Shown in pieces: positions 12,503 to 23,697 of a stretch of 64,000 bases of DNA. The notes beneath the pieces were generated by a model. It saw only the letters and a program-made list of their open reading frames with translations, did no database searches and was not told where the DNA came from. The translations under genes were made by a program, and so were the position numbers. Each line of letters begins with the position of its first letter. The first letter of the stretch is position 1. The DNA comes from Amaurobius ferox. Lineage: Eukaryota > Arthropoda > Arachnida > Araneae > Amaurobiidae. The stretch lies in assembly GCA_951213105.1 (NCBI GenBank), contig OX578146.1, positions 112,696,127 to 112,760,126 on the forward strand, given 5' to 3'.

Positions 12503-13452
12503 TGTGAGACCAGAAGTAGATCTCACATTTGTTGGTGAGACAGTATTATGTACATTATTTATGTGTCCGAAACTTCGGACAATACCTCCAGTCTGAATGA
12601 CGCTAAGGTTTACAGCACGTGAAGCCAAAGGTCATATAAAACCATAAGGGGGTTAACCATTAGGGGTGTCAATACAGAGGGAGTCGAACGATCTCGTAAG
12701 AAAATGTGAAGTAACGACATTGGATGGAAAGACTATCCAATGGAGCAGATGCTTGTGGCGTCGATGTGAAGACTGCCAATCAAAGCAAAGGGGGAGTGAC
12801 AGTCCTGAGGCAAAAGAGCCACAACCTGTGACATAACGACGATGAGGAAGTTAATACCAGTTCGACATTATGACTAGCATGATGATGATACTCAGATAAA
12901 AAAATATATTTGCTCGACATGATAAGATAACGACGATGACTTGGACAATCCTGACTTAAAAATAAGAACGGTGATACTTGGTGAATACAGCACGACGACT
13001 AGAGATGCAGAGTGTTCCGTAGATGTTCCAAAATAATGGCTAGATCTATTGATTTGTGAAGTGCGATCAGAAGTACGAGATGGAGCCAAACACCCAGAGT
13101 TACGGCCAGTACGAGTGACTGATGAAAGCATTATGGTCTATGGTCAAGGTCTATGGTCAAATATTTACAGGTCATCAAAACATTTTAGGCAATTTAAGTG
13201 GTCTCACATTGTCTCCCTCAGCCGAAATAATTAATGAGAAGAATAATTGTTGTAACTAAATAATTGAGTGTGTTATGTTGTTAATAAATGATTTATTATT
13301 AAGTTAAAATGGTGTAATCCATATAGTACTATAATTAATAATTCTTTTACAGAACTCGCGCGAAAGATAAATAATTGGAGGGTTATTAGCGGGCACACAA
13401 AATGCAATGTATAAATAATAACGAGTCCACTAATACGAGCAATTTACGACCA
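12503..13452 (+). mobile_element. LTR-like dispersed repeat, copy 1 (950 bp)
   Basis: Homologous end to end with 25530-26463. Both begin TGTGAGACC and both end TTTACGRCCA, so they have TG...CA ends as LTRs do. A GGTCTCACA motif (13200-13208) is the inverse of the start, and an AATAAATG polyadenylation-like signal follows it, as in an R-U5 region. No gag-pol sequence adjoins and no target duplication is evident, so a solo LTR is plausible but unproven. Short frames inside differ between the copies and are not genes. Confidence 0.55.
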
Positions 13453-14654
13453 TGGCAATTTAACAGTAGTATAAATAATATAATATAATACCAATTAATT
13501 CCAGTCACTACAGCATTCTTCATCAACGACTGTTAGATGAGAAAAGTGTTAACATAGAAAGCTACACATGCCGAAATCGTTTAAAATTATGTCAAAGAGA
13601 ATTCAGCGATTTAATGTGCGGTTAAAATATGAAAAAGTACTACATTTGATAGACTGATCTAATAAAAATTCAATAAATATTATCTAAAGTCAACCATTAC
13701 GAGTATATATGATTTGAAAATAAATTATTTAAAAAGAGGTAATTTTATAATTTAAAATTATGAGATCTCTTTGCGCTATTAATTTCAGCTATAACATAGG
13801 CAAAACTAACTCCAACATTCAGCATTGGATACTTGAAGAATGTCTGCTTTTCTCACAACAGGTCTCCGGATATTTTACTGGATACCATTCATTTTCAATT
13901 CAGGAAAAGTATCATAATGAATTTAGATTGATTTACTCAAAATATATTTTGAAATTTTAAAATAAAAATTTATTCATTTTATTTGATATACTAAGGCTAT
14001 ACAAAAATCAAATAATCACAGAGACGTGCATGGTCTGATGAGAATCGTAAAGTACCATTTTATTGAGAACTGTATATGGCCCGTGGGACAATCTCGTATA
14101 TACTTTATATTTAGATTGGGACAAGTTTATAACATTCGATATATGTTGATTTGCCAAGACGTAGTCAGGATCATAAAACAGTAGGTTGACGGTCACAGCT
14201 ATTTAGCCAATGTGAAACCAATGACTATGTTCCGACAACGAGGCGTGTGTGATATTTAACCTGCTTTAACTACACCACTGCCAGATAGAGGAGATAGAAT
14301 GGGAGAAACAAATTAGAAATGTTTGGGGAAGATTTATAACGAGACAGAGAAAATTCCCATATCTTCTATTCTAACTCACTTGCGAATATTCTTAATATGA
14401 AAGTCTGTATCCCCCCTTTTTCCCCTACACCACGGACATGAACATTTTAATCTATCACTGTCAAGCATTCATTCGAAGACAGTTACACGAATTCTTGTCA
14501 CGTGACTTTCGTTCGTGTCTCACGGTCATCTTATTGATGTGCTGTTTCTACGCACGGGAATATCGGATCGCTATCATTAATACTCTATCCCTTGTTATAT
14601 CTTCTGTGTATTTTAATATATTTATCATTTTTGTTGATGAAATACATATAATTT
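13453..14654. other. Unassigned AT-rich DNA
   Basis: No recognisable gene or element. The frames at 13760-13960 and 14438-14731 have no domain, and the latter runs into a microsatellite. Confidence 0.4.
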
Positions 14655-14661
14655 TTATCTC

Positions 14662-14729
<68 letters not shown>
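14655..14729. repeat. (TC)n then (AT)n microsatellite
   Basis: About 36 bp of CT repeats followed by about 34 bp of AT repeats, ending exactly at the mariner element A boundary. The TATA target of that element lies in the AT tract. Confidence 0.95.
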
Positions 14730-14734
<5 letters not shown>

Positions 14735-15485
14735 GTTAAAAAAAAGATGGGCCAAACCTTACGAGATAGTAGTATACACCAAACCAAGCATTTCGCGTCA
14801 TAGTTCACTAGGTTGGAAATGAACCGTAAAGGCGTTACAGGGCTCTTACTTGTTGGGAAGCGGCTGCTCCGCAAACTTAAAAGCTTCATTCTGGTTGTTA
14901 TTTTCTGGTTGAAGAAGAAAACCACATTTGCAACTTTCATATGGGGAAGAAGAACCCTTATGTAAATTTTCGTAACACTGAAAGTACGGCCTTTTCAGTT
15001 TGTAGCAGTTATTCTCAATTCCAACTTTTGAGACGCTGGAGGAATTTACACATAGGGAAAAAACCGATATGCATTTCATCTGTGGATTTTCTTTTTATGG
15101 GGATATCTCAAGAGTCTCGTCTATGACATTCCCATTGAATCTGAAGAGTAACTCGTCAACAGATTTCCTGCCGCTGCTACCGAAGTGCGCGATATGCCTG
15201 GACTGTTCGAGAGAGTTCGCCAATCCCTCCATCATCGCTGTGAGACGTGCATTCAGGTTGGCGGCCGCTATTTTGAGCCATTACTGTAATTATTGTTTAT
15301 TAAATGTTATTTTATAACTTCTAAGTCATTCTTGTGATTTCGCCTCACCTCATCGGTTTCACCATTAAGCGCCCACTGGCGCCTTTATGTTTCATTTCCG
15401 ATCCGGTAAACTATGACGAAAAATGCTTGGTTTGGTGTGTACTACCATCTCGTAAAGTTTGGCTCATCTTTTTTTAATCACCCTG
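14730..15485 (+). mobile_element. Mariner-like element A, internally deleted
   Basis: The left end AGGGTGTTAAAAAAAAGATG and the reverse complement of the right end AGGGTGATTAAAAAAAGATG open inverted repeats of roughly 130 bp that share CACCAAACCAAGCATTT. TATA lies on both sides. The interior keeps only the 3' part of a transposase (15084-15292). Length is 756 bp against about 1.7 kb for element B. Confidence 0.8.
15084..15292 (+). pseudogene. Transposase C-terminal remnant (DD41D mariner type)
   Basis: Reading tgg at 15098 onward gives WGYLKSLVYDIPIESEE, a stop codon, then LVNRFPAAATEVRDMPGLFE and a tail ending GGRYFEPLL with a terminal stop at about 15290. This is the C-terminus of the arthropod mariner-like transposase whose N-terminus carries a DUF4817-type helix-turn-helix. 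One base too many just before 15098 breaks the frame at the third catalytic Asp (GAT near 15084). The catalytic core upstream of it is deleted, so the copy cannot work. It resembles the tail of the transposase in element B but ends differently, so A and B are separate subfamilies. Confidence 0.75.
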
Positions 15486-15881
15486 TATACAAGGCGTTCG
15501 TAAACTGTTTTGACAAAGTAAGAGGGGTGACAGTACCCATCAAGACGAGCAATATTGACTATGGAACCTGGGGTCGCATTCCACTCTGAGTGTCAGAAAA
15601 GAGTAACTTCGAAATACGTCCAACAAGCACAATTCGCTACTTCGGACGACATAGCTGTCGTGCCGGAGAAGTATCACATCACCAGAACATCACCGTGAAG
15701 TATGTACTGTATGCAAATTTCCAGGGACAAGAAGCTGCAGCGACAGTTGCAGCTGATTGGCTAATCAAGGTTCAGTAGACAGCCAGTCAAAGCAAACGTT
15801 GTTCCTTAAAAGTGGCACATCCTCAATGCTTCAGATTAATACCGGGATAACAACGTCAGAAACGACATCGGGGAGGCCGTG

Positions 15882-16986
15882 ACGGATTACACGTACGAGG
15901 AATTGGCAGATATGCATCTAATGTACGGTCAAGCAAATAGGAACGGGCGCGAAGCACAAAGATTGTACTAGGAACGATTTCCGATGCGTCGTATTCCAAG
16001 TCATCCTACCTTCGCCAGTGTTGATAGACGACTGCGGGAAACCGTCTCGTTCGCTATCTCCAAGAGCGATACCGGACGTACGCGAAGTGTGCAGAAGCCA
16101 GAGGTGGAAGAGAGTGTTTTGGAGATATTTGCAACAGCTCCTTCCACAGGCACGCGAGTGGTTGCAGTCGACATTGGTGTGTTGAAGACCCAGACCGTCC
16201 GACTCGTCCGAGGACTTAGAGCAGCTATTTGGACGGCCGTGACATTAATGTGTCACAATACGGTGTGGAATGTTGAGGCACGCATACACCCCTTCCACGT
16301 GCAAAAGGTTCAATCTTTGGACGCAGATGATTATCCCCGCCGGCTGGAGTTTGTGAGGTAGATGCTTCAGATGATAACTAACAATCCGCAATTTCCTGCC
16401 TTACTGTTATTCAGTAATGAAGCCTCGTTTACCCGAGAAGGCATTTTCAACACTCGCAATGCACACGTCTGGGCTGAAAGCAATTCCCACGTCACTGCCT
16501 ATCGTAGACACCAGCGGATATTTGTCGTGAACATCTGGGCAGGTATACTAGGTGATTGCCTGGTTGGCTCTTACCTGTTGCCCGAACGTTTGACCTGCGC
16601 AGCGTACCGTGTCTTCCCGAAGCAAGTATTGCCCGGTTTATTGCAAGCTGTTCCGCTCACCACAGAGAGCCATATGGTTGTTGCATGATGGAGCCTCAGC
16701 ACACTTTTCCAGTGCGGTCAGACCCTTCTTGATTGCCACATATCCAGCACGGTGGATTGGAAGTAGTGGACCTGTTGCTTGGCTTCCACGCTCACCGGAT
16801 CTCAACTCACTGGACTTCTTCTGGGGGCACATAAAATCATTGGTGTACGAGACGCCTGTGGACGCCATAGAAAATCTCGTCGCGAGAATAGTTGTTGCAG
16901 CGGACAAGATAAACACGATACCAGGTGCCTTCGAGAGGAATTTGTGCAACGGCACCTTTGGCTGTCACGTTGAGCATCTACTTTGA
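15882..16986 (+). pseudogene. DD41D mariner-like transposase, broken
   Basis: This encoded a cut-and-paste transposase with an N-terminal DNA-binding helix-turn-helix (EELADMHLMYGQANRN, then a VDRRLRET region) and a DDE core. Landmarks: stop TAG at 15969; in-frame retroposon insert at 16183-16240; stop TAG at 16359; NEASFTREG at 16416 with Asn where the family has the first catalytic Asp; HVWAE and VNVWAG-like VNIWAG; a frameshift near 16665; HDGASAHF with the second Asp at 16687; RSPDLNSLDFFWGH with the third Asp at 16813, and one residue lost after it. Forty-one residues separate the second and third Asp, which fits the DD41D lineage. The protein ends HVEHLL with a stop at 16984. Two nonsense codons, one frameshift and a lost catalytic residue make it dead. 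Confidence 0.85.
16170..16253 (+). mobile_element. Hairpin retroposon (58 bp) with 13-bp target duplication
   Basis: The unit at 16183-16240 contains CCCAGACCGTCCGACTCGTC at its start and ATTTGGACGGCC at its end. It is flanked by GACATTGGTGTGT (16170-16182) and GACATTAATGTGT (16241-16253). Relatives lie at 18204-18270 and 25286-25448. It sits in the transposase between codons for GV and the MCHNTVW segment, so it arrived after element B. Confidence 0.7.
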
Positions 16987-17196
16987 GTCCTTCTCCGGTG
17001 TAAATAAATGGGATTGTACAACTTATGATTGCGTTAATTCTCTTATTTGCACTGTTGAATGTTCAACTTTAACTTTACGCTTTTCTGACACTCAGAGTGG
17101 AATGCAACCTTAGGTTCCATAGTAAATATTGTTCTTCTTGATGGGTACTATCACCCCTTATATTTTGTCAAAACAGTTTACGAACACCCTGTATAT

Positions 17197-18190
17197 ATAA
17201 TGGGCATGTTATTATGGTAGTGCAGCGAGGTGCGATATGAGCTTCCTTACCATCGACTGAAGTGCGTTTCTGCTGACGTTATTTCTCAGCGACTATTTGA
17301 CCAATTTGCGAGAAATTTGAAACATTTTTAAAATACACCAAGGTACAGGTTGTGACGCAGTACGAATTTTAGAATTCGATCTAATCCATATCTTCCCTCT
17401 AAGATATAACCACTCCTATCCAGAAAACTTCTATCTTCACTTGCTTTGTAACAGTATCAACCGGTTTTGGAAGCAGCAGCAACAACAAAACAGCTATCCT
17501 TATTTAAGATACAACGACAGAACAAAAACAACCACGCCATCAGAGGTAAGGCGACATCTGTCCAAGATATTAGCTTACCTTTGTTGGTATGTTTGTTGTT
17601 TTTATATCATGTAGGATACTGTACTTTTTTTTACTGTTTTTTTTACCTCCGAAACCGAATTATCTTGTTACTAATTTGTTTCATGCTGCGTTTCCAACAA
17701 AGAATTTTCTTTCTACATTGTTTGCAGCAGTTTTAGCAACTTATTATAAATATGTTATGGATGTAAAGGGCATTAAAACACACATTAACACAGATCAGTT
17801 CAGTGCATCTTATTTATTAGTGTAATGGACGTGATGTTAATTAAAAGAATAATTTTAAGAATGTTTACTAAAATTTTAAAAATGCGTAACGCGAACGGAA
17901 ATTGAGAAAAATAAATATTTATTCTTGTATTTTGATATTGGATTTCCTAGAAGTAAACAGTACGGAAAGCAGATGATTTTCTAGCAGATAAATGATTTTC
18001 CCCCGATTTTCTAGCAAGATTTGGGTTATTAGTCGACATGAAAAATCAACGATTAATACACAGTTGTACTAAAGTTAGTATTAAAGGAAGTACGACGCAG
18101 ATACCTTCACTGGGATTTACAACGTTGAGTTATGATTCACCGTATACGTGGTTGTTAACAAAATTTCTGAGGAATAAAAATTTTTACACA
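17197..18190. other. Unassigned region
   Basis: No gene or element recognised. Phe/Leu-rich frames at 17467-17825 come from T-rich sequence. Confidence 0.4.
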
Positions 18191-18192
18191 TC

Positions 18193-18281
18193 GTGTATTA
18201 GCTTTTTCCAGGCCGTCCAAATTGCTGCTCATGTCCCAGGACGAGTCGGACGGTCTGGACTTTCGGCATTGTGTATTAGCT
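18193..18281 (-). mobile_element. Hairpin retroposon (67 bp) with 11-bp target duplication
   Basis: A perfect GTGTATTAGCT lies at 18193-18203 and 18271-18281. Between them is a unit starting CCAGGCCGTCC and ending GGACGGTCTGG, which are inverted repeats of each other. On the minus strand it matches the insert at 16183-16240 and the tail-proximal part of 25286-25448. Confidence 0.75.
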
Positions 18282-18439
18282 AAATTGAATATGTACCTTT
18301 ATTTTGAATTCACGTAAATTGAAGCAAGCTGAATTTTCATTTGAAACCTCCCACAACACTTGCGAAGCGCTTTGCTAAATCCAACGAACGCATATTATTC
18401 GTAAGATCATATCCTCTTTGCTTGTCTCGAAAAACAACT

Positions 18440-18560
18440 CGTGATAAAATCACGTCCGGGTCACCAATATAGCGAGAAAGCAAAATCACCAACTTGCATT
18501 GCTTGGTTTGAGCCTGGGATCGAAGCGTGGTAGACCAGTGTCATAGCTTTGAGCTAAAAA
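18440..18560 (-). repeat. tRNA-like repeat fragment
   Basis: On the minus strand TTAGCTCAAAGCTATGAC resembles an A box and GCTTCGATCCCAGGC a B box. The flank CACGTCCGGGTCACCA (18451-18466) is shared with the composite tRNA element at 55291-55786, so both belong to one tRNA-derived family. Stems do not pair well, so this is not a tRNA gene. Confidence 0.5.
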
Positions 18561-18736
18561 CATCTCCAGCTCAAGGCATTTAATACTGCCTAAGTAGTAT
18601 AAAGTCGAGTGTAGATTCAAATTCCAGACATTTTCTCCAATAAAATTCCTTTTCCCAAAATAAATACCCCCATGAAAACGATTTGCAAGTTTTTCTACAC
18701 GATTTAAAATTCATAACTAAAATATTAGGATTATTG

Positions 18737-18899
18737 CGTTGTGAGTTCGAGTCCCACGTAAGGCATGGATGTTTGTGTTGTGGGCGTAGTATGTTCCGCC
18801 CCCCTATGGTGCGCCTGGGGCAACGTCTTAGGACGGCTAAATGGTTCACGTTCTGGCCGCTGACGGAAGGCGAATGACGAAAGTTAAGTGCCTGACCAT

Positions 18900-18903
<4 letters not shown>
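18737..18903 (+). mobile_element. SINE-like fragment with B box
   Basis: A clear pol III B box, GAGTTCGAGTCCC, lies at 18744-18756. A GC-rich body follows (GCCCCCCTATGGTGCGCCTG, TTAGGACGGCTAAA, GGAAGGCGAATGACGA) that contrasts with the AT-rich flanks. No A box is found upstream, so the head is missing. A (TA)n tract follows directly and may have grown from its tail. Confidence 0.5.

Positions 18904-18904
<1 letters not shown>

Positions 18905-18974
<70 letters not shown>
18905..18974. repeat. (TA)n microsatellite, 70 bp
   Basis: An almost pure AT dinucleotide tract directly after the SINE-like fragment. Confidence 0.95.
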
Positions 18975-18975
<1 letters not shown>

Positions 18976-18980
<5 letters not shown>

Positions 18981-20700
18981 AAAAAATTAGGATTATGAAA
19001 ATGCTTTTACATTGTTAACCAGAAAAAACTAAATATTTTATTTTACTTAAAAAATAATTAAATTTGGGCTTTCTAATTATATTATTAGCAGCAAACCAAA
19101 TTCTTAAAATTACCTTTTCATACCGCATCACTCAATAAAACAATTCTGTTACAGTACAGCACTTTATCATGTTTCTCACTTCTCCAGGATGTGTCTGGAA
19201 TTAAGAGGAATAAACCAAGGTGGTCAGAATTCTTGATTTACCACTCTGACGATACTTCAAGAGATTTTCAGTCATGAAGAATTGGCGGCGACGCGCCATG
19301 CTCATGAAATTGCATGACACGTCTGTTGCCGTATGAGGGATTTGGAACGATCAAAAGAGATTTTTTAGGGCCAACGAACCATATTATTTTGTTCTTTACA
19401 ATAAACTGTTGTGTTTTTGGATTTGGATTCTTTTGAAAGGGAATGTACAAAATGTTTCATACCCAAAGCATAAATATATCTATTTCTTCAAATCATGTAC
19501 GTTCCAAGTGAGTTTATCTAAATTCTTCTATAAATATATGCAAAATTGATTTCTACGTACGTAAAACTATTTTTAAGATCGTACTAGTAAATATAAGAAA
19601 GCATATTCAATGTTTGGGCATAAAATTAATTACAGCTAATATAAAACAACAGCAATAAAATACTGTTGAAAGTGCTATTGTTTATTTGTTACAAAATTCT
19701 GAAGTATTTTTAACTACAGATGCATTTTTAGAGTACGCGTCAGTGATACAGTGTCACATAAAACAGCGGTTTCTGACAAAAGAAAAATGCATTTTCAGTT
19801 TTTTGCTCTATAGAATACCATATTTTTCTACTTTTCAAAATAGTTTTATTTTTATCTCTACGTTAATTAGAAGTCGATATATATATCTACACACATTATT
19901 GACAGGTATGGTATTAACACAATTTCATGTTGAAACATTCATATACAATTTTCTCAAAACTGTATTTTTGGTCAAATGGCTTCACGTCAACAAAGATAAC
20001 TTTTGAAATTTTCATTTGATATGCTTAAAATTTATTGTAAATTTTCAGTATAGTTGTATAAATGCAACAATCTAAGAAAATTAATGTCACGTTACTTTAT
20101 TACATATTAGAAAAAATACACTGAAACATAAGATAAAATTTTAAAATTTTTACATGTTTCCGTGTTTACGATTCATATAATATATAATATATTTAAAAAT
20201 ATAATATATATAATATATTTAAAATATCATATGGTATATTTAAAACTCTTCATTAAATATATCTCCATCGTCAATTTCATTATAATTTATTGTATTTTAA
20301 ATAGTTTGTAAATGATATTTCATTTAAGCAAATTTAAAATTGCTTCATAATTTTTTCATTTAGAGCTGTTGATGTATGAAAGTTTTTGCACTAATTTCAA
20401 CTCATTTTAGACACATATTTTGTCTAAATCCAAAACAAAGATTTTCCCCACAAAATTTCATTAATATTCATGTATCTATCATATACATTCTGTTGCAAAA
20501 AATATATACAGCCATAAAAAATTGAGTTACAGCTGCGAAACTCGGCGAGCAAATGTCGTTTCAAGAGCTACGAGTATATGCAAGTGATCAAACTGTCATA
20601 GCGACAATGATGATATAAGAGTCACGTAACGCGCATGTAAACGATGCATCGCGCAGCATTTAAAGTTCTCACTCACGGGCAATTGAAACTGGATATTGTA
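18976..20700. other. Unassigned AT-rich DNA
   Basis: No gene recognised. The frame at 19686-20006 is Phe-rich with no domain. At 20175-20235 alternating ATATAATATAT and TTTAAA words form short local palindromes. Confidence 0.4.
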
Positions 20701-20763
20701 CTTTGATACTGCAAGATGTGTACAAAGATGCCTTTGAGATGGACTTGACGGCTCTACGAGCAA

Positions 20764-21420
20764 TTGCCGGATTTAGAGAGAGCTTGCATCATAGGCCTAA
20801 GGGAAGCTGGTCGGTCCAATAGACGTATCAGACGTCATATTGATCGGGGTGATATGATAGTTGCTCGGTTTTGGCAACAGTGGATAAGAGAAGGTCCATG
20901 TGACTATCGCAGAGGCTCAGGACACCCCAGACAGACACTGATCGAGAGGATCGTGCAGTCAGGAAAGTACAACGTCCACACCAATGACGTCGCTATAAGC
21001 AATTTGAAGGTATTTGCCTTCCTTCATGCACCCTGTATCAAGGGATGTTATTCAGAGACGGTTGGCAGAAGGTGGGGTTAGGTGTCAACGTCCATTAAGG
21101 TGCCTACTACTGACTCCTTAACATAGGCAGAGCAGTCTAGATTAGTTTCAGAGCTCGGTTAGCCTGGACAGTGTCCGATTGGGGACATGTTGTTTTCAGC
21201 AGCGAATCCCACTTCTTTGTCAGTGTTGATGACCGCCGTATACGTGTGAGGAGGAGGACTGGCCAACGTTCCGATCCAGCATTTGTTGTCGAGCATCCCG
21301 CATTTTTTGCATGTCGATCACGGCCATCAAACGTGGTGTGACAGCCTGGAGAGCCATCTCACCGGACAACCGATCTCCTCTAGTTGTGCTGCAAGCCAAT
21401 CTGATTTATCCAATGTATCC
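20764..21420 (+). pseudogene. Tc1-like transposase, 3'-truncated
   Basis: The N-terminus (residues 3-60) reads DLERACIIGLREAGRSNRRI, then WQQWIREG and RRGSGHPRQT: the paired helix-turn-helix and GRPR-type hook of Tc1 transposases. The next segment, in shifted frames, gives QRRLAEGGVRCQRPLRCLLL, then VFSSESHFFVSVDDRRIRV, then RGVTAWRAISPDNRSPLVVL. In FSSESHF a Ser codon (21201-21203) replaces the first catalytic Asp. At least two frameshifts and several stops are present. The homology stops near 21420 before the last catalytic residue. I found no inverted terminal repeats. The usual length is about 340 residues, so roughly a third is missing. Confidence 0.8.
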
Positions 21421-21904
21421 TTTTTAACTGAAAAAAATATATTCTGTTGCGTAGTTCAGACGATATTTCTTTTAGAAGATCATCGAATTTCCTTTTTATA
21501 CATTATACTTTAAACCATATTTATATCAACGTTGATAAGAATGTATACAAATATATTTATACCAAAATATATTACACGGATATTCACGACTAAAACATTT
21601 ATTTGAAAACGCCCGCATTGTTTTCGGTGATTTTTTTTTAATCCATGAAAATCTCAAAAACGCATTTTCAACGCTGCTACACTATAGTCTCCCTATACAA
21701 ATATATGCTATAGATAATATATCACCAAATTTCAAATTAAAGGTTTGAATCTGAATACATTGACTCTCTACTATTTGAAAGGGTTAAATTCCAGAATTCC
21801 AGAATTTAACCCCTCCATCTCTCCAGGCGAGAATAAAAGATAAACGAAAATCTCAGAGAGGGAATTCACTTATGCCCTCATTTCGCATTCTGCACTCCCC
21901 CCCC

Positions 21905-22045
21905 CCCTCAATTTCCAAATTTACGTAACAAAGAAGAGATTCAGTCCTTTTGTCGAGAGCCGGGGCACGTTGGCGCCAATTGCGTCATTTTCCAGTGGCA
22001 ACATTTTAAACGCTCTTCAAATTTTTTGAGTGAGGAATGAAAATG
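21905..22045 (+). repeat. Dispersed repeat R3, copy 1
   Basis: Shares TTTACGTAACAAAGA and CATTTTCCAGTGGCAAC with 25050-25230 (same strand) and 51250-51395 (opposite strand). The function and class are unknown. It directly follows a C-run at 21897-21907. Confidence 0.55.
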
Positions 22046-23697
22046 GAACAGACGACTTTTAAACGGTTCCCTGGCGTGAGGAGGGGAAAAAATAATAGAT
22101 AATAAAAAAAATATAGATTGTCAATTATATACGGTCGCATTTCTGCCAAGAGTTCAAAATGTGTCCGGGATGTTTTGAAACGTGCTTTCCTGGTAATATT
22201 TTCGAATTCAAAAATATTCAGGAAAATAGCACTTGATCTGCTAGTGGATTCAAAAGTGGGATACGCGAGGATCCGCCGAGAAAATGTAACATTTTAGTCT
22301 TGTAATTTCTTTTCTCAGATACGTATTATTTTGACAGATAAATTGAGAAAAAAAATTAAAGAATGACAAATATTAACTTATATTTTAAAATTAAACGATC
22401 ATGAACACAATAATATTATGTTTATATGAATATTACTTTATTAGAACAAAGAAGAATATATTACTATTGTTATAGTAAGCCTGCATATTAGAACCTATGT
22501 CCGTTTCGGGGGACATAGGTTTACCTAACTATAAAAATTAATTGTAAACAAGTTTTACCTAAATGTAAAAACTTGTATTACCTCCATTTCGAGGCTAAAA
22601 ACTTGTATTTACCATAAGGGTACGCGAGTGTGCAAGGCTACACAAGTGTATGTGGGTGAACTGTTAACGAAACTTTCAAACCATTCTCTGTACGGCAGCA
22701 CGAGGAAGTAAAATTATTAAAAACGAACGATAAAACAAAATTGCCAAAAACTATTCCTCTTTTAAGAACGAAAAAATTAAGATGTAACATTTTACACCAT
22801 GTGCAATTTTTAATATGCAAGTCAGTCACGTTTTTGCGTACTAAACTAGCCATTCTTTGGAACGAATTTTTAATTTCTGCATCATTTGTGTTCTTTTCCT
22901 TCTGTTTACATCAAAGGTCTACTTTGTTTTCACACCTTAAAATTTCGTTTATTTTTAGCTCCGTTATATCTTTATTAGCTTTTTAGTCTTTAATGGGTTG
23001 TGTGGAAGAAGAACAATTCATATTTTTTTACAGGAGTTCTTTCACCTTTCTTGTGTGAAGAATTAAAAAAAATAATGCAACACACAAAAGCATGTTCTCA
23101 TGGTTTATGTCTTGCGAAAATACCTTCAGTACCAGTTTCCACTCGACTTTTTCATACATTCATCTATAATAAGAAATAGGAACGTCTGTATGTTTCTTTG
23201 TGCTTGGCGTAGCGAAAATATAAGAGACCAACAGCTACAATGACAGCTTACGATCTGATACACTCCAAGAAATGTATTTTAAATTTTAATTTGTTTTTGA
23301 GTTACTTCCTGGTGAAATGCGATTTCGTGCTATTTTAACAGAAATTGGTTCCTTTTCTATCAAAAATATTATTATAGTGTTTTCATGTTAATACCATCGA
23401 TAGTACTATTGAGTTTTAATACACGGAATTCGTAACGTAATATCCCAGTTTTTCACAATTTTACAAAGAATATTGTTAAAAATTGAGCTCTGAACACATA
23501 ATTTGTTTTAAAATTCTTACACCAGCAAATCTTACCGCAATACGTTCTTACAAATTATGCCACTATCAAAATGCATTTTACTCTCTGCAAACGAAAAATT
23601 ATGTTTATAAAACTTCAATTGGAGATTTTGGGCAACTTTGACGATTTTCTGTTTGTTCAATGGTTGACACCGAAAAAAGTAGTTCTCTAATTTTAAA
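22046..23697. other. Unassigned AT-rich DNA
   Basis: No recognisable gene. Two overlapping opposite-strand frames at 22638-22986 have no domain or codon bias. Confidence 0.4.

Larger units (their letters stand above)
15490..17191 (+). mobile_element. Mariner-like element B, full length but decayed (1.7 kb)
   Basis: The left end CAAGGCGTTCGTAAACTG and the inverted right end CAGGGTGTTCGTAAACTG start inverted repeats of about 110 bp (shared internal CATTCCACTCTGAGTGTCAG), much longer than in typical mariners. TATA flanks both ends (15486-15489 and 17192-17195), and the left TATA is shared with element A. It encloses one transposase pseudogene. Confidence 0.85.

Noticed and set aside
14548..14940. 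Frame with Arg-Glu repeats and Tyr-Ile repeats
   Set aside because: It is the translation of (TC)n and (AT)n microsatellites and the mariner end.
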